From an uncultured Ruminococcus sp. (GTDB lineage: Bacteria; Bacillota; Clostridia; Oscillospirales; Ruminococcaceae), in the NCBI GenBank assembly GCA_947174365.1, contig CAMWIR010000017.1, positions 1 through 34,554 on the forward strand: 34,554 nucleotides of DNA, given 5' to 3'. Positions 7,495 through 15,051 of the stretch are shown piece after piece. The first letter of the stretch is position 1. Each line of letters begins with the position of its first letter. The notes under the pieces are model-generated. The model ran no database searches. It was not told where the DNA came from and was given only the letters and a program-made list of their open reading frames with translations. Made by a program: the position numbers and the translations under genes.

Positions 7495-8206
7495 TGAAGC
7501 TTTTGCCGCCCTGCTGGCGGATTATGATAAAGAGGCCGCTAAGACCTCCGCAAAGGATATGCGCCACGCTGCCGACAGAGGCAGCATTGCGGCGGATAAA
7601 GTAAAGGTAAAGGGCTTCGGCTACAGCCTCACCGACGAGGAATTTGCAAAGACAGAGGAGACCCCCACGGTCACCGCTTTTGAGGGCAAGACCAATATTC
7701 TGCGGATAAATGATGTTATCGGGGAATGCGGCTTTGCCCGTGCCCTTGTTTTTACAAGAAGATTTGCCCGCCGCCTGCATCAGCGGTTTGACGGGATTGT
7801 TTTTGAAACGGCGTTATCCGTAAAGGAGGACGGCTATTTTCTCACCTTTGCCCGCTGGCGTGCCTACGAGGGACATTTTTACGGTGATGAGGGAGCGGTC
7901 AAGGCAATGGCATATCCTTTCGGTGCGGTGCTGGGTTGCGTTAAGCTTAAGATCACCCAGTCGGATGACTGCCTTAAAATCCTCGCCTTTGACGAGGAGG
8001 GGAATCCCTGCAATGTCCCCGAAAATATTTTCCCCGCAAACACCCGGGGTGAGCTTGTGACGATCTCTCCCGAGGAAAGTCCCTCGGGCAGATTTGAGGC
8101 AAAATATTCCTATGCCTGCTGCGGCGATATAGGGCGTGAAGTCATGGCGGAGGAATATCCCGAGATAGTAAGGTTTGCGGAAAATTTGGGGTATGTTGTA
8201 CAGTGA
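7481..8206 (+). CDS. Unknown protein, 241 residues, coupled to the upstream small gene
   Basis: I do not recognise the family. Soluble, no signal peptide, mixed alpha/beta. Notable segments are VKVKGFGYSLTDEEFAKT (42-59), the basic helix ARALVFTRRFARRLHQRFDG (85-104), the strand-rich FLTFARWRAYEGHFYGDEGAV (119-139) and a Cys pair YACCGDIGREVMAEEYPE near the end. The start ATG follows GGAGG and overlaps the previous gene by 14 bases. It lies between a sugar isomerase-like gene and a ThuA-like gene, so a role in carbohydrate handling is possible but is an inference from position only. Confidence 0.75.
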   Translation: MDIFNEAFAALLADYDKEAAKTSAKDMRHAADRGSIAADKVKVKGFGYSLTDEEFAKTEETPTVTAFEGKTNILRINDVIGECGFARALVFTRRFARRLHQRFDGIVFETALSVKEDGYFLTFARWRAYEGHFYGDEGAVKAMAYPFGAVLGCVKLKITQSDDCLKILAFDEEGNPCNVPENIFPANTRGELVTISPEESPSGRFEAKYSYACCGDIGREVMAEEYPEIVRFAENLGYVVQ

Positions 8207-8209
8207 GTT

Positions 8210-8253
8210 TGCTATAATAAATGGTTTCGGGGCATATGTGTTTATTTACACAT
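8210..8253 (+). promoter_or_regulatory. Extended -10 promoter and small hairpin before the ThuA-like gene
   Basis: TGC-TATAAT (8210-8218) gives a good extended -10, but no clear -35 at the right distance. ATGTGT/ACACAT (8236-8241 with 8248-8253) forms a 6-bp hairpin in the leader. The ThuA-like gene may therefore also be transcribed separately from the genes upstream. Confidence 0.45.
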
Positions 8254-8282
8254 GAATTTTACGAGAACGGAGAAAACGAGTT

Positions 8283-9005
8283 ATGACAAAAGTCCTCATA
8301 TGGAACGAATTTATTCACGAAAAGCAGCCGGGAAGAGCGGCGGAAAATTATCCCGAGGGAATCCATGTATGCATTGGCGAGGCATTGAAAAAATCCGGTG
8401 ATATTTCAGTAAGATATGCCACTCTCGATATGGAAAATCAGGGGCTTTCCGAGGAAATTTTAGCTGACACCGACACCCTAATCTGGTGGGGGCACAGGGC
8501 GCATGACGAAGTGACCGACGAAAATGCCCAAGCCGTTGCCCGCCATGTAAGCGGCGGCATGGGCTTTATCCCCCTCCATTCCGCTCATCACAGCAAGCCT
8601 ATGAAGCTGCTTTGCGGCACCTCCTGCAACCTGCGCTGGCGGCACGGAGACCGTGAGCGTATCTGGTGCACAAATCCCGCCCACCCCATAGCAAAGGGCG
8701 TAGAGCAGGGATTTCTGCTCCCCGAAGAGGAAATGTACGGCGAGCCTTTCGATATCCCCGACCCGTTGGAAACAATATTTTTAGGCTGGTTTTCCGGCGG
8801 GGACGTGTTCCGCAGCGGAGTGACATTCCGTCGGGGAATGGGCAGAATTTTCTATTTCCAGCCGGGGCATGAGGAATATCCGATCTACAGAGACGAAAAT
8901 ATTATGAAAATAATCCTGGGTGCCGTATATTGGTCAAGCGCCTGCGGACGTGAACATAAGGGCATTGTCTGCGAAAAGTCCGAGCCCCTTGAAAATGTAA
9001 ATTAA
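8283..9005 (+). CDS. ThuA-like protein (trehalose utilisation family)
   Basis: A 240-residue protein of the ThuA family, which has a class-I glutamine-amidotransferase-like fold and appears in sugar-utilisation gene sets; proposed roles include handling of ketosugars. Family signatures are seen: the N-terminal strand KVLIWNEFIHE, DTDTLIWWGHRAHDEV (63-78), a GGMGFIPLHSAHHSKP stretch (91-106), and RGMGRIFYFQPGHEEYP near the C-terminus. No signal peptide. The start ATG follows GGAG about ten bases upstream. It is the last gene of the 6403-9005 cluster. No terminator of standard form is visible before the convergent small gene at 9032. Confidence 0.87.
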   Translation: MTKVLIWNEFIHEKQPGRAAENYPEGIHVCIGEALKKSGDISVRYATLDMENQGLSEEILADTDTLIWWGHRAHDEVTDENAQAVARHVSGGMGFIPLHSAHHSKPMKLLCGTSCNLRWRHGDRERIWCTNPAHPIAKGVEQGFLLPEEEMYGEPFDIPDPLETIFLGWFSGGDVFRSGVTFRRGMGRIFYFQPGHEEYPIYRDENIMKIILGAVYWSSACGREHKGIVCEKSEPLENVN

Positions 9006-9031
9006 ACGTGTTTCGGACATAGGCACGCCGC

Positions 9032-9205
9032 TTATTTTTCCACCCTTACCACCGCCGCATTTTTAAGCCTGTGATCGGCTATGTATTTTTTCGCATATGA
9101 GCGTGAATAAAATCTTCTTGCACCTTCCACGAATTCAACGGGCGCAGCAGCGGTATATATATATTTATCTTTACCGTCAAGGTTTATTTTTATTACATAA
9201 ACCAA
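9032..9205 (-). CDS. Small unknown protein, 57 residues, TTG start
   Basis: Unrecognised, but the composition is protein-like: VYVIKINLDGKDKYIY reads as two beta strands, then FYSRSYAKKYIADHRLKNA as a basic helix. The start is best taken as TTG at 9205, seven bases after GGGAG; the frame is open to 9262 but the extra residues come from the palindrome and leader. Small and basic (calculated only by eye). It runs convergent with the ThuA-like gene. The striking palindrome at 9233-9262 lies just upstream. Confidence 0.55.
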   Translation of the reverse strand: MVYVIKINLDGKDKYIYTAAAPVEFVEGARRFYSRSYAKKYIADHRLKNAAVVRVEK

Positions 9206-9232
9206 TGTTATTCTCCCTTTCTTTTTGCCGCC

Positions 9233-9262
9233 GTGTCCGATATATTCCAATATATGGGACAC
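9233..9262 (-). promoter_or_regulatory. 30-base near-perfect palindrome overlapping a candidate promoter
   Basis: GTGTCCGATATATT (9233-9246) and AATATATGGGACAC (9249-9262) are complementary at 13 of 14 positions around a two-base centre. On the minus strand the left half supplies a TATATT -10, with CTGAAA 18 bases upstream as a weak -35, so the dyad would cover the promoter of the 57-residue gene. It looks like an operator for a dimeric repressor; the regulator is not identifiable here. Confidence 0.55.
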
Positions 9263-9437
9263 GAAGGACTGTTTTCAGACCCACAGCACCCGTTATATCC
9301 GCATAATTGATTTTATCACAGCGGCTCGGGGGCTGTCAATAGCTTTGACATAACAGGTTTTATTCCGACAGTTTTTGACCATTTCCGGCAAATATCTACA
9401 GCAAACAAATTTTTATGGATTTTATACAAATTACCTC

Positions 9438-9466
9438 TTGATTTAATTGGAAATATGTGTTATAAT
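9438..9466 (+). promoter_or_regulatory. Promoter of rpiB
   Basis: TTGATT (9438-9443), 17 bases, TATAAT (9461-9466), with TGT directly before the -10. The ATG of rpiB is 78 bases downstream of the -10. No repressor site is evident. Confidence 0.85.
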
Positions 9467-9543
9467 GAATATGTATTTATTTTTCGGGCAATTTTTGGAA
9501 ATGCCCGGAGTTTCAAAAAATCCACGCAAAGGAATGAGTTACG

Positions 9544-9981
9544 ATGATAGCCATAGGCAGCGATCACGCAGGATTTGCACTAAAGCAGGAAATAATCGCA
9601 CACCTGCGGGAAAAAGGGACAGAGATTCTTGAAATGGGCTGTATGGACGGCACGTCCTGCGACTATCCGCAGGTAGCAAAGCAGGTCTGTGATGAGGTCA
9701 CTTCGGGCAGAGCCGAGCTTGCAATATTAGTCTGCGGCACAGGGCTTGGGATAAGCATTGCCGCCAATAAATGCAAAGGTATCCGTGCGGCGGTCTGCAC
9801 CGACTGCTACATGGCAAAATATACCCGTCTGCACAATGACGCTAATGTGCTGTGCCTTGGAGGCAGGGTAATAGGCGGAGGTCTTGCCTGCGAAATCGTT
9901 GATACGTTTCTGGCAGCCTCCTTTGAGGGCGGACGTCATCAGCGCAGAGTTGACCAGATAACAGCACTGGAAGAAAACTAA
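9544..9981 (+). CDS. rpiB: Ribose-5-phosphate isomerase B
   Basis: Interconverts ribose 5-phosphate and ribulose 5-phosphate in the non-oxidative pentose phosphate pathway; cytoplasmic. The 145-residue length is typical of RpiB/LacAB proteins. Hallmarks: IGSDHAGFALK at the N-terminus (D7, H8), the active-site loop VCGTGLGISIAANK with C64 as the expected general base, and TRLHNDANVLCLGGR (94-108) with the phosphate-contacting residues. Start: ATG 9544 preceded by AAAGGA. It is followed after 97 bases by upp, so the product ribose 5-phosphate could feed PRPP, the co-substrate of upp; this pairing is frequent in Firmicutes. Confidence 0.95.
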   Translation: MIAIGSDHAGFALKQEIIAHLREKGTEILEMGCMDGTSCDYPQVAKQVCDEVTSGRAELAILVCGTGLGISIAANKCKGIRAAVCTDCYMAKYTRLHNDANVLCLGGRVIGGGLACEIVDTFLAASFEGGRHQRRVDQITALEEN

Positions 9982-10019
9982 CCAAAAAATTTTTACTATA
10001 TGAGGCAATTGAAGTGAAT

Positions 10020-10070
10020 GCAGGGCAAGCAGCTCTCCTGCTTCCTATCATCCTGCCTCCAATAAGGAGG
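10020..10070 (+). promoter_or_regulatory. Structured leader with hairpin over the upp ribosome site
   Basis: AAGCAG/CTGCTT (10027-10032 with 10038-10043) sits inside GCAGG/CCTGC (10020-10024 with 10052-10056). CCTCC (10056-10060) can instead pair with GGAGG (10066-10070), the ribosome site of upp, across a five-base AATAA loop. The two outer pairings share a base, so they compete. This suggests control at translation. I do not see the PyrR-binding consensus. Confidence 0.45.
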
Positions 10071-10078
10071 ATCACTAT

Positions 10079-10714
10079 ATGGAAAATTTAAAGTACACAA
10101 TAATCGACCACCCTCTCGTTCAGCATAAGCTTTCCCTGATGAGGGACGTTACCACAGGCTCAAAGGAATTCAGGGAGCTGGTTTCGGAAACCTCCATGCT
10201 CATGTGCTACGAGGCAATGAGGGATTTGCCCGTTAAATCGGTGGATATACAGACTCCTCTGGGCATTGCAAGCTCCAAAATAATCTCGGGAACCAAGCTT
10301 GCCTTTGTGCCCATTCTCCGTTCGGGACTTGGCATGGTTGACGGCGTAATGGGGCTTATCCCTGCCGCCAAGATCGGTCATATCGGCACATTCAGAGATC
10401 CCGAGACAACCGATACTATAGAGTATTACTGCAAACTCCCCAAGGATATTTCCGCAAGAGAGGTCATTATAGCGGATATAATGCTTGCCACGGGAGGTGC
10501 GGCAACGGAGGCTGTGAATCTTGTTAAAAAAGCAGGCAGCCAAAAGATAAAGTTCATGTGCCTTATTGCCACAGAGCAGGGAATTGCAAAGGTAAATGCC
10601 GCTCATCCCGATGTTGAGATCTACTGCGCGGCAGTGGACGGGAGCCTTAACGATCAGCTTTTCATTGTTCCCGGTCTCGGCGACGCAGGAGACAGAATGT
10701 ACGGAACAAAGTAA
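10079..10714 (+). CDS. upp: Uracil phosphoribosyltransferase
   Basis: Salvages uracil: uracil plus PRPP gives UMP and pyrophosphate; cytoplasmic. 211 residues, the normal length. The protein starts with the usual [16 protein letters not shown] and contains [15 protein letters not shown] (about 137-151), the PRPP-binding loop (canonical form DPMLATGGS; here Ile replaces Pro). [30 protein letters not shown] is the classic C-terminus with the uracil-contacting loop. AAGGAGG precedes the ATG, but lies in a hairpin. It follows rpiB. Confidence 0.96.
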   Translation: MENLKYTIIDHPLVQHKLSLMRDVTTGSKEFRELVSETSMLMCYEAMRDLPVKSVDIQTPLGIASSKIISGTKLAFVPILRSGLGMVDGVMGLIPAAKIGHIGTFRDPETTDTIEYYCKLPKDISAREVIIADIMLATGGAATEAVNLVKKAGSQKIKFMCLIATEQGIAKVNAAHPDVEIYCAAVDGSLNDQLFIVPGLGDAGDRMYGTK

Positions 10715-10736
10715 GCGGTATTTTGGTATTTTCCCG

Positions 10737-10795
10737 GAAAATTACAGCTGTCCCGTTAAAGAGCGGGCAGGAGTTTTAAACGGAACGTTTTAAAC
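10737..10795 (+). other. Weak hairpin and short direct repeat between upp and the membrane gene
   Basis: CCCG/CGGG with flanking CTG/CAG forms a small hairpin just after upp, with only a short T stretch behind it, so it is at best a weak terminator. Two copies of GTTTTAAAC follow, 14 bases apart start to start. Confidence 0.3.
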
Positions 10796-10822
10796 CGTAA
10801 ACCGTTGGGCAGGGAATTTTAT

Positions 10823-11308
10823 ATGATAATTTTATTTGAAAGCACAGTAATGTGTTTTATATTGCTTATTATTTGTGTAATAGGTATTGCAAACGGTCCG
10901 GTCGGACTGGTCACATTTTATGAAAAGGATGTACAGGACAGAGTCGTCGAGCTGGGTCTGACAACAAAAGAGAGGATCAAAAGGAATACGCTCGTTTCAA
11001 CTATTGCATTGTTTATTCCGATCATTTTTCTTGTTCCTTATATGGTATACGGCGTCAACGGAGCCGAAACCTTTCGGGACGGTTTTGTACAGATGACTGT
11101 TATTTTATATATTATGGGACTGTTTGACAGAATTTTTATTGATTGGTACTGGGTGGGAAAAACAAAGACCTGGAGCATTCCCGGCACCGAAGATCTGAAA
11201 CCGTATATCCCCCGAAAAACACTGATAATAAAATGGATCGGAACACTTGTTACTTACCCGCTTTTCAGTGCGTTTACCGCTTGGGTTATGACAATTGTTA
11301 TAAAATAA
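10823..11308 (+). CDS. Four-helix integral membrane protein of unknown function
   Basis: A 161-residue hydrophobic protein with four predicted membrane helices: about 5-27 (STVMCFILLIICVIGIANG), 56-78 (VSTIALFIPIIFLVPYMVYG), 90-108 (MTVILYIMGLFDRIFIDWYW) and 138-160. A polar cytoplasmic or external loop carries the motif WVGKTKTWSIPGTEDLKPY (about 113-131). The start is the ATG at 10823, seven bases behind AGGGA; the frame is open to a TTG at 10805 without support. I do not recognise a named family. It lies between upp and glmS on the same strand. Confidence 0.75.
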   Translation: MIILFESTVMCFILLIICVIGIANGPVGLVTFYEKDVQDRVVELGLTTKERIKRNTLVSTIALFIPIIFLVPYMVYGVNGAETFRDGFVQMTVILYIMGLFDRIFIDWYWVGKTKTWSIPGTEDLKPYIPRKTLIIKWIGTLVTYPLFSAFTAWVMTIVIK

Positions 11309-11404
11309 CAGCGATCAAACAGCAGCTTCGGTCTGTCACGCATTTTATGTTCATACCTTGGGAGATTTTCCTTAAAATATCCATTCGGAAGGAGACGCTT
11401 TATT

Positions 11405-13228
11405 ATGTGCGGAATAGTAGGCTTTACAGGCAGTGAGCAGTGCTCGGAATTTCTTGTGCAGGCTCTTAAAAGACTGGAATACCGCGGCTACGACTCGGCG
11501 GGGATCGCCGTGCAGTCGGGCGGGAAAATAAAGACCGTAAAGGCTAAAGGCAAGATAGCAGAGGGGTTGCAGGAAAAGCTGAAGGAGGAGGGAGTGCCGG
11601 GAGGCAGCTGCGGCATAGGCCATACCCGCTGGGCGACCCACGGCGAGCCCTCCGATGTAAATTCCCACCCCATAGGCAACGGCAGGATCTCCATAGTCCA
11701 TAACGGCATTATCGAAAATTACCGTGAAATAAAGAAATTCCTCATAGGCCACGGCTACGGCTTTGAAAGCGAGACCGATACCGAGACCGTGGTAAAGCTT
11801 CTTGACTATTACTACAGCAGCGACCCTGTGGACGCCATTTCAAAGGCTATCAGAGATATTGAGGGGGCGTATGCCCTGGGGATAATTTTCCGTGATTTTC
11901 CCGATAAGATCTTTGCCGTCCGCAAGGAAAGCCCCCTTATTGTGGGGCAGGGCAAGGGAGAGAATTTTATTGCCTCCGACGTTACCGCAATACTTGACAG
12001 GACCCGTGAATATTACATTCTGGAGCATGAGGAGATAGCGGAAATTTCCCCGAACAAGATCATTTTCCGTGACAGCCACGGCTTCCCCATAACAAAGCAG
12101 CTGAAGATCGCCGACTGGGATATTTCCACAGCCGAAAAGGGCGGCTACGAGCATTTTATGCTAAAGGAGATACATGAGCAGCCCGCTGCTGTGCGAAACA
12201 CTCTTTCTCCCCGTGTGAAGAACGGTCTGCCGAGCTTTGAGGAATGCGGACTTACCGATGAAAAGCTGAAAGGCTACAAGCACATTTTTATTATCGGCTG
12301 CGGCTCTGCCATGCACGCGGGAATGGTGGGCAAATACGTTATCGAGGAGCTTTCCCGCTCTCCCGTTATCGTTGATATCGCCTCCGAATTCAGATACCGC
12401 AATCCTTTGCTTTCCAAGGACGATCTTTGCGTAATAATCTCTCAGTCGGGAGAAACCGCCGATACCAAAGCAGCCCTTACCCTTGCCAATGAAATAGGCG
12501 CGGATACGCTGGCGCTTGTAAATGTGGTCGGCTCGTCCATTGCAAGAGAAGCGAAAATGGTTATGTACACCAACGCAGGCCCCGAGATTTCCGTCTGCTC
12601 CACCAAGGCATATGCGGTGCAGACCGCATTTATGTACCTGCTTGCATTCCGTGTAGCCCTTGCAAGAGGTGCAATAACCGAGGAAAAATGCCGCGAGCTT
12701 ACAGGCGAGCTTATGTGCATACCTCAGCTTATAGAAAAATGCCTCTGCGACAAGGAGCAGTATCAGTTTGTGGCGTCAAAGCTCATAAACGCCCAGAGCC
12801 TTATGTACATAGGGCGGGGACTTGATTATGCCCTGAGCATGGAGGGTTCTTTGAAGCTAAAGGAAATTTCCTATATCCACAGCGAATCCTACGCCGCAGG
12901 GGAGCTCAAACACGGCACGATCTCCCTTATTGAAGAGGGAATGCCCGTTATAGCCGTAGCAACGCAGTCACGGCTGGCGGATAAGACTGTTTCCAACGTT
13001 AAGGAAGTAAAATCCCGAGGGGCAGTGGTGGTTGTAATCTGCAAGGAAAATTTCGAGTTTGACAATACTATTGCAGATTATAAGCTGACTCTCCCCCCCA
13101 TAAGCGACCTGCTTATGCCCATGGTGGCAATAGTGCCCATGCAGCTGACAGCCTATTATACGGCGGTGCTGCTGGGGCGTGATGTGGATATGCCGAGAAA
13201 CCTTGCAAAATCGGTAACTGTAGAGTAG
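11405..13228 (+). CDS. glmS: Glutamine--fructose-6-phosphate aminotransferase (isomerizing)
   Basis: Makes glucosamine 6-phosphate from fructose 6-phosphate and glutamine, the first step to UDP-GlcNAc for peptidoglycan and wall polymers. 607 residues, normal length. The N-terminal glutaminase domain begins MCGIVGF with C2 as nucleophile; RLEYRGYDSAGI and HTRWATHG are conserved. Two SIS domains follow (about 290-430 and 460-600), with CGSAMHAG, SQSGETADT and STKAYAVQTA motifs, and the C-terminus ends PRNLAKSVTVE as usual. The start has AAGGAG upstream. No glmS ribozyme core is recognisable in the 96 bases before it. A long hairpin follows the stop. Confidence 0.97.
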   Translation: MCGIVGFTGSEQCSEFLVQALKRLEYRGYDSAGIAVQSGGKIKTVKAKGKIAEGLQEKLKEEGVPGGSCGIGHTRWATHGEPSDVNSHPIGNGRISIVHNGIIENYREIKKFLIGHGYGFESETDTETVVKLLDYYYSSDPVDAISKAIRDIEGAYALGIIFRDFPDKIFAVRKESPLIVGQGKGENFIASDVTAILDRTREYYILEHEEIAEISPNKIIFRDSHGFPITKQLKIADWDISTAEKGGYEHFMLKEIHEQPAAVRNTLSPRVKNGLPSFEECGLTDEKLKGYKHIFIIGCGSAMHAGMVGKYVIEELSRSPVIVDIASEFRYRNPLLSKDDLCVIISQSGETADTKAALTLANEIGADTLALVNVVGSSIAREAKMVMYTNAGPEISVCSTKAYAVQTAFMYLLAFRVALARGAITEEKCRELTGELMCIPQLIEKCLCDKEQYQFVASKLINAQSLMYIGRGLDYALSMEGSLKLKEISYIHSESYAAGELKHGTISLIEEGMPVIAVATQSRLADKTVSNVKEVKSRGAVVVVICKENFEFDNTIADYKLTLPPISDLLMPMVAIVPMQLTAYYTAVLLGRDVDMPRNLAKSVTVE

Positions 13229-13237
13229 TCATAAGGA

Positions 13238-13271
13238 GTCTTTTCCCCTGTTTAAAAGCGGGGGAAAAGAC
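13238..13271 (+). terminator. Strong hairpin after glmS, without U-tract
   Basis: GTCTTTTCCCC (13238-13248) pairs perfectly with GGGGAAAAGAC (13261-13271) across a 12-base loop. No run of T follows on either strand, so it may act as a partial terminator, an RNA-stabilising end or a processing site between glmS and the glycosyltransferase gene. Confidence 0.5.
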
Positions 13272-13301
13272 ATTGTTACCTATATGAAGGGAATTTTCAA
13301 A

Positions 13302-14336
13302 ATGAGTAAAAATACCTTTAGCAAAAGCGACAAAAAAAATACGGGAAGCCTTAAACTGAAAGGCTCGGAGCTTATTTCCGTGGTAGTGCCCTGCTATAAC
13401 GAGGAGGAATCCCTGCCCCTTTTTTACGAGGAGATAACCCGCGTCACCGATTATATGAAAGAAAAATATTTTTCCGAGGGCACAGCCGACCTTGTCTTTG
13501 AATTTATCTTTGTGAACGACGGCTCAAAGGACGGCACGCTGAAGATACTCCGTGAGCTTTCGAGGCGGGACAAGCGCGTCTGCTACATTTCCTTTTCGAG
13601 AAATTTCGGAAAGGAAGCCGCCATGCTGGCAGGGCTTGAACGGGCAAACGGAGACTATGTGGTGAACCTTGACGCCGACCTCCAGCACCCGCCGAAGCTT
13701 ATCCCCGAGATGTATGAATACGTCCGCAGCGGGGAATTTGACTGTGCCGCCACCAGGCGGATAAACCGCAAGGGCGAGTCAAAGGTGCTTTCCTTTTTCG
13801 CCCGCAGCTTTTATAAAATAATCAACGCCATTTCCCAGACGCAGATAGTGGACGGGGCGCAGGATTTCAGGTTCATGACCCGGCAAATGGTCAACGCCAT
13901 TCTGTCCATGCCCGAATATAACCGCTTCTCTAAGGGCATTTTCAGCTGGGTAGGCTTTGAAACAAAGTTCATCGAGGTGGAAAACACCGAGAGGGCGGCG
14001 GGAAAATCGACCTTTAATTTCAGAAGACTTTTTGCGTACTCGCTGGAGGGAATATTTGCATTTTCCACTGCCCCACTTGCCATTGCTTCATTTCTTGGCG
14101 TTCTCTTTTGCGTTATATCCCTTATTATGATAATCGTAACGGTGGTAAAGACCCTCTGCTTCGGGGAGGAAGTTAGCGGCTATCCCACAACGGTCTGCCT
14201 TGTAAGCCTGCTTGGGGGCTTGCAGCTTTTGTGCACGGGGATAACGGGGCAGTATATTTCCAAAATGTACCTTGAGACCAAACGCAGACCACGGTATATT
14301 ATCAAGGAGACAGAGGAGAGCGCTGACAGAGGATAG
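13302..14336 (+). CDS. Family 2 glycosyltransferase, GtrB/DPM1 type
   Basis: A 344-residue membrane glycosyltransferase that would transfer a sugar from a nucleotide donor to a polyprenyl phosphate (undecaprenyl phosphate in bacteria). The GT-A domain shows VVVPCYNEEESLPLF (27-41), FVNDGSKDGT (70-79), the metal-binding DAD (D124-D126 in LDADLQHPP) and QDFRFM (187-192). Two long hydrophobic segments (about 250-283 and 296-321) anchor it. Start: the ATG at 13302 has AAGGGA upstream; an ATG at 13284 has none. It follows glmS and may share its transcript past the hairpin. The actual acceptor and sugar are unknown. Confidence 0.92.
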   Translation: MSKNTFSKSDKKNTGSLKLKGSELISVVVPCYNEEESLPLFYEEITRVTDYMKEKYFSEGTADLVFEFIFVNDGSKDGTLKILRELSRRDKRVCYISFSRNFGKEAAMLAGLERANGDYVVNLDADLQHPPKLIPEMYEYVRSGEFDCAATRRINRKGESKVLSFFARSFYKIINAISQTQIVDGAQDFRFMTRQMVNAILSMPEYNRFSKGIFSWVGFETKFIEVENTERAAGKSTFNFRRLFAYSLEGIFAFSTAPLAIASFLGVLFCVISLIMIIVTVVKTLCFGEEVSGYPTTVCLVSLLGGLQLLCTGITGQYISKMYLETKRRPRYIIKETEESADRG

Positions 14337-14353
14337 CTGTCAAAAGTCCGGAG

Positions 14354-14379
14354 TTTGCAAAGCGAACTAACTTTGCAAA
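14354..14379 (+). promoter_or_regulatory. Inverted repeat before the AT-rich gene
   Basis: TTTGCAAAG (14354-14362) and CTTTGCAAA (14371-14379) are perfectly complementary around an eight-base centre; the core TTTGCAAA is itself a palindrome, so the same 8-mer appears twice. It could be an operator or a stable hairpin. No U-tract follows. Confidence 0.4.
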
Positions 14380-14427
14380 TGTGCAGCAGTTTCATATACA
14401 CCACTTTTACAATAGGAGGAAATAAAT

Positions 14428-14976
14428 ATGGATAAAGATATTGAAGCTATTATCGGTAATAATTCTTTTTGGCTTTATTTTATCTCAACGTCTTTTCCCA
14501 ATGCTTTGGATGAGGAAGAAGATATCAGCCTTTCGGACTTTATATATGAAAATTATGATTTTGGTTCCGCCGAAGAATGGGTCGATGATTTTGTTCAGTT
14601 TTCGGAAGATGTATTGGATAAGAATGGAGGATATGTTGACGATCCTAATTCAATTGAATTATCCAATTTAAGTAATAATTATAATTTCAGAATAGAATTT
14701 CATCCTTATGCAACATTATTTATTTTTAACGATAAAGAAATAGGGGCTATAGAGGGACATTATAAAATAAGAACTTTATCGCAGGAGGATTTCAACTCGT
14801 TTATAAACGGCTGCCCCGACCCCAGAATACCTTTATTGCTTTTGCCTGTTTTGGCATTGGAAGATGATATGATACCGAAAGTCAAGGAAACGATCACTGC
14901 GGGTTTAAATCTATTGGAGTTCAAAAAAGAACATATCAATAAAATTGCCGATATGATAATTTGCGGCTTGCTGTGA
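14428..14976 (+). CDS. AT-rich acidic protein of unknown family, possibly acquired
   Basis: A 182-residue soluble, strongly acidic protein (DEEEDISLSDFIYENYDFGSAEEWVDDFVQF pattern near the N-terminus, given here only as composition). A central beta part (FRIEFHPYATLFIF, EIGAIEGHYKIRTL) is followed by a helical end with PRIPLLLLPVLALEDDM. This layout is like several small polymorphic-toxin immunity proteins, but I cannot name a family. An ideal AGGAGG precedes the ATG. Base use is unlike the neighbours: 14641-14700 holds only 11 G or C in 60 bases, and A/T-ending codons dominate. That points to recent transfer. No toxin gene is next to it. Confidence 0.7.
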   Translation: MDKDIEAIIGNNSFWLYFISTSFPNALDEEEDISLSDFIYENYDFGSAEEWVDDFVQFSEDVLDKNGGYVDDPNSIELSNLSNNYNFRIEFHPYATLFIFNDKEIGAIEGHYKIRTLSQEDFNSFINGCPDPRIPLLLLPVLALEDDMIPKVKETITAGLNLLEFKKEHINKIADMIICGLL

Positions 14977-14983
14977 TTTTTCT

Positions 14984-15012
14984 TTGACAGCAAGCATCTG
15001 CACATACATACT
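14984..15012 (+). promoter_or_regulatory. Promoter of the DUF58-transglutaminase operon
   Basis: A perfect TTGACA (14984-14989) and CATACT (15007-15012) are 17 bases apart, directly behind the AT-rich gene. It would start transcription near 15019, just ahead of the DUF58 start. Confidence 0.75.
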
Positions 15013-15051
15013 CCCTGCAAAACCAAATCAACGGAAGTGAACAGACAAATT

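Noticed and set aside
11309..11404. glmS ribozyme upstream of glmS
   Set aside because: Only 96 bases are available and none of the ribozyme core motifs is recognisable.
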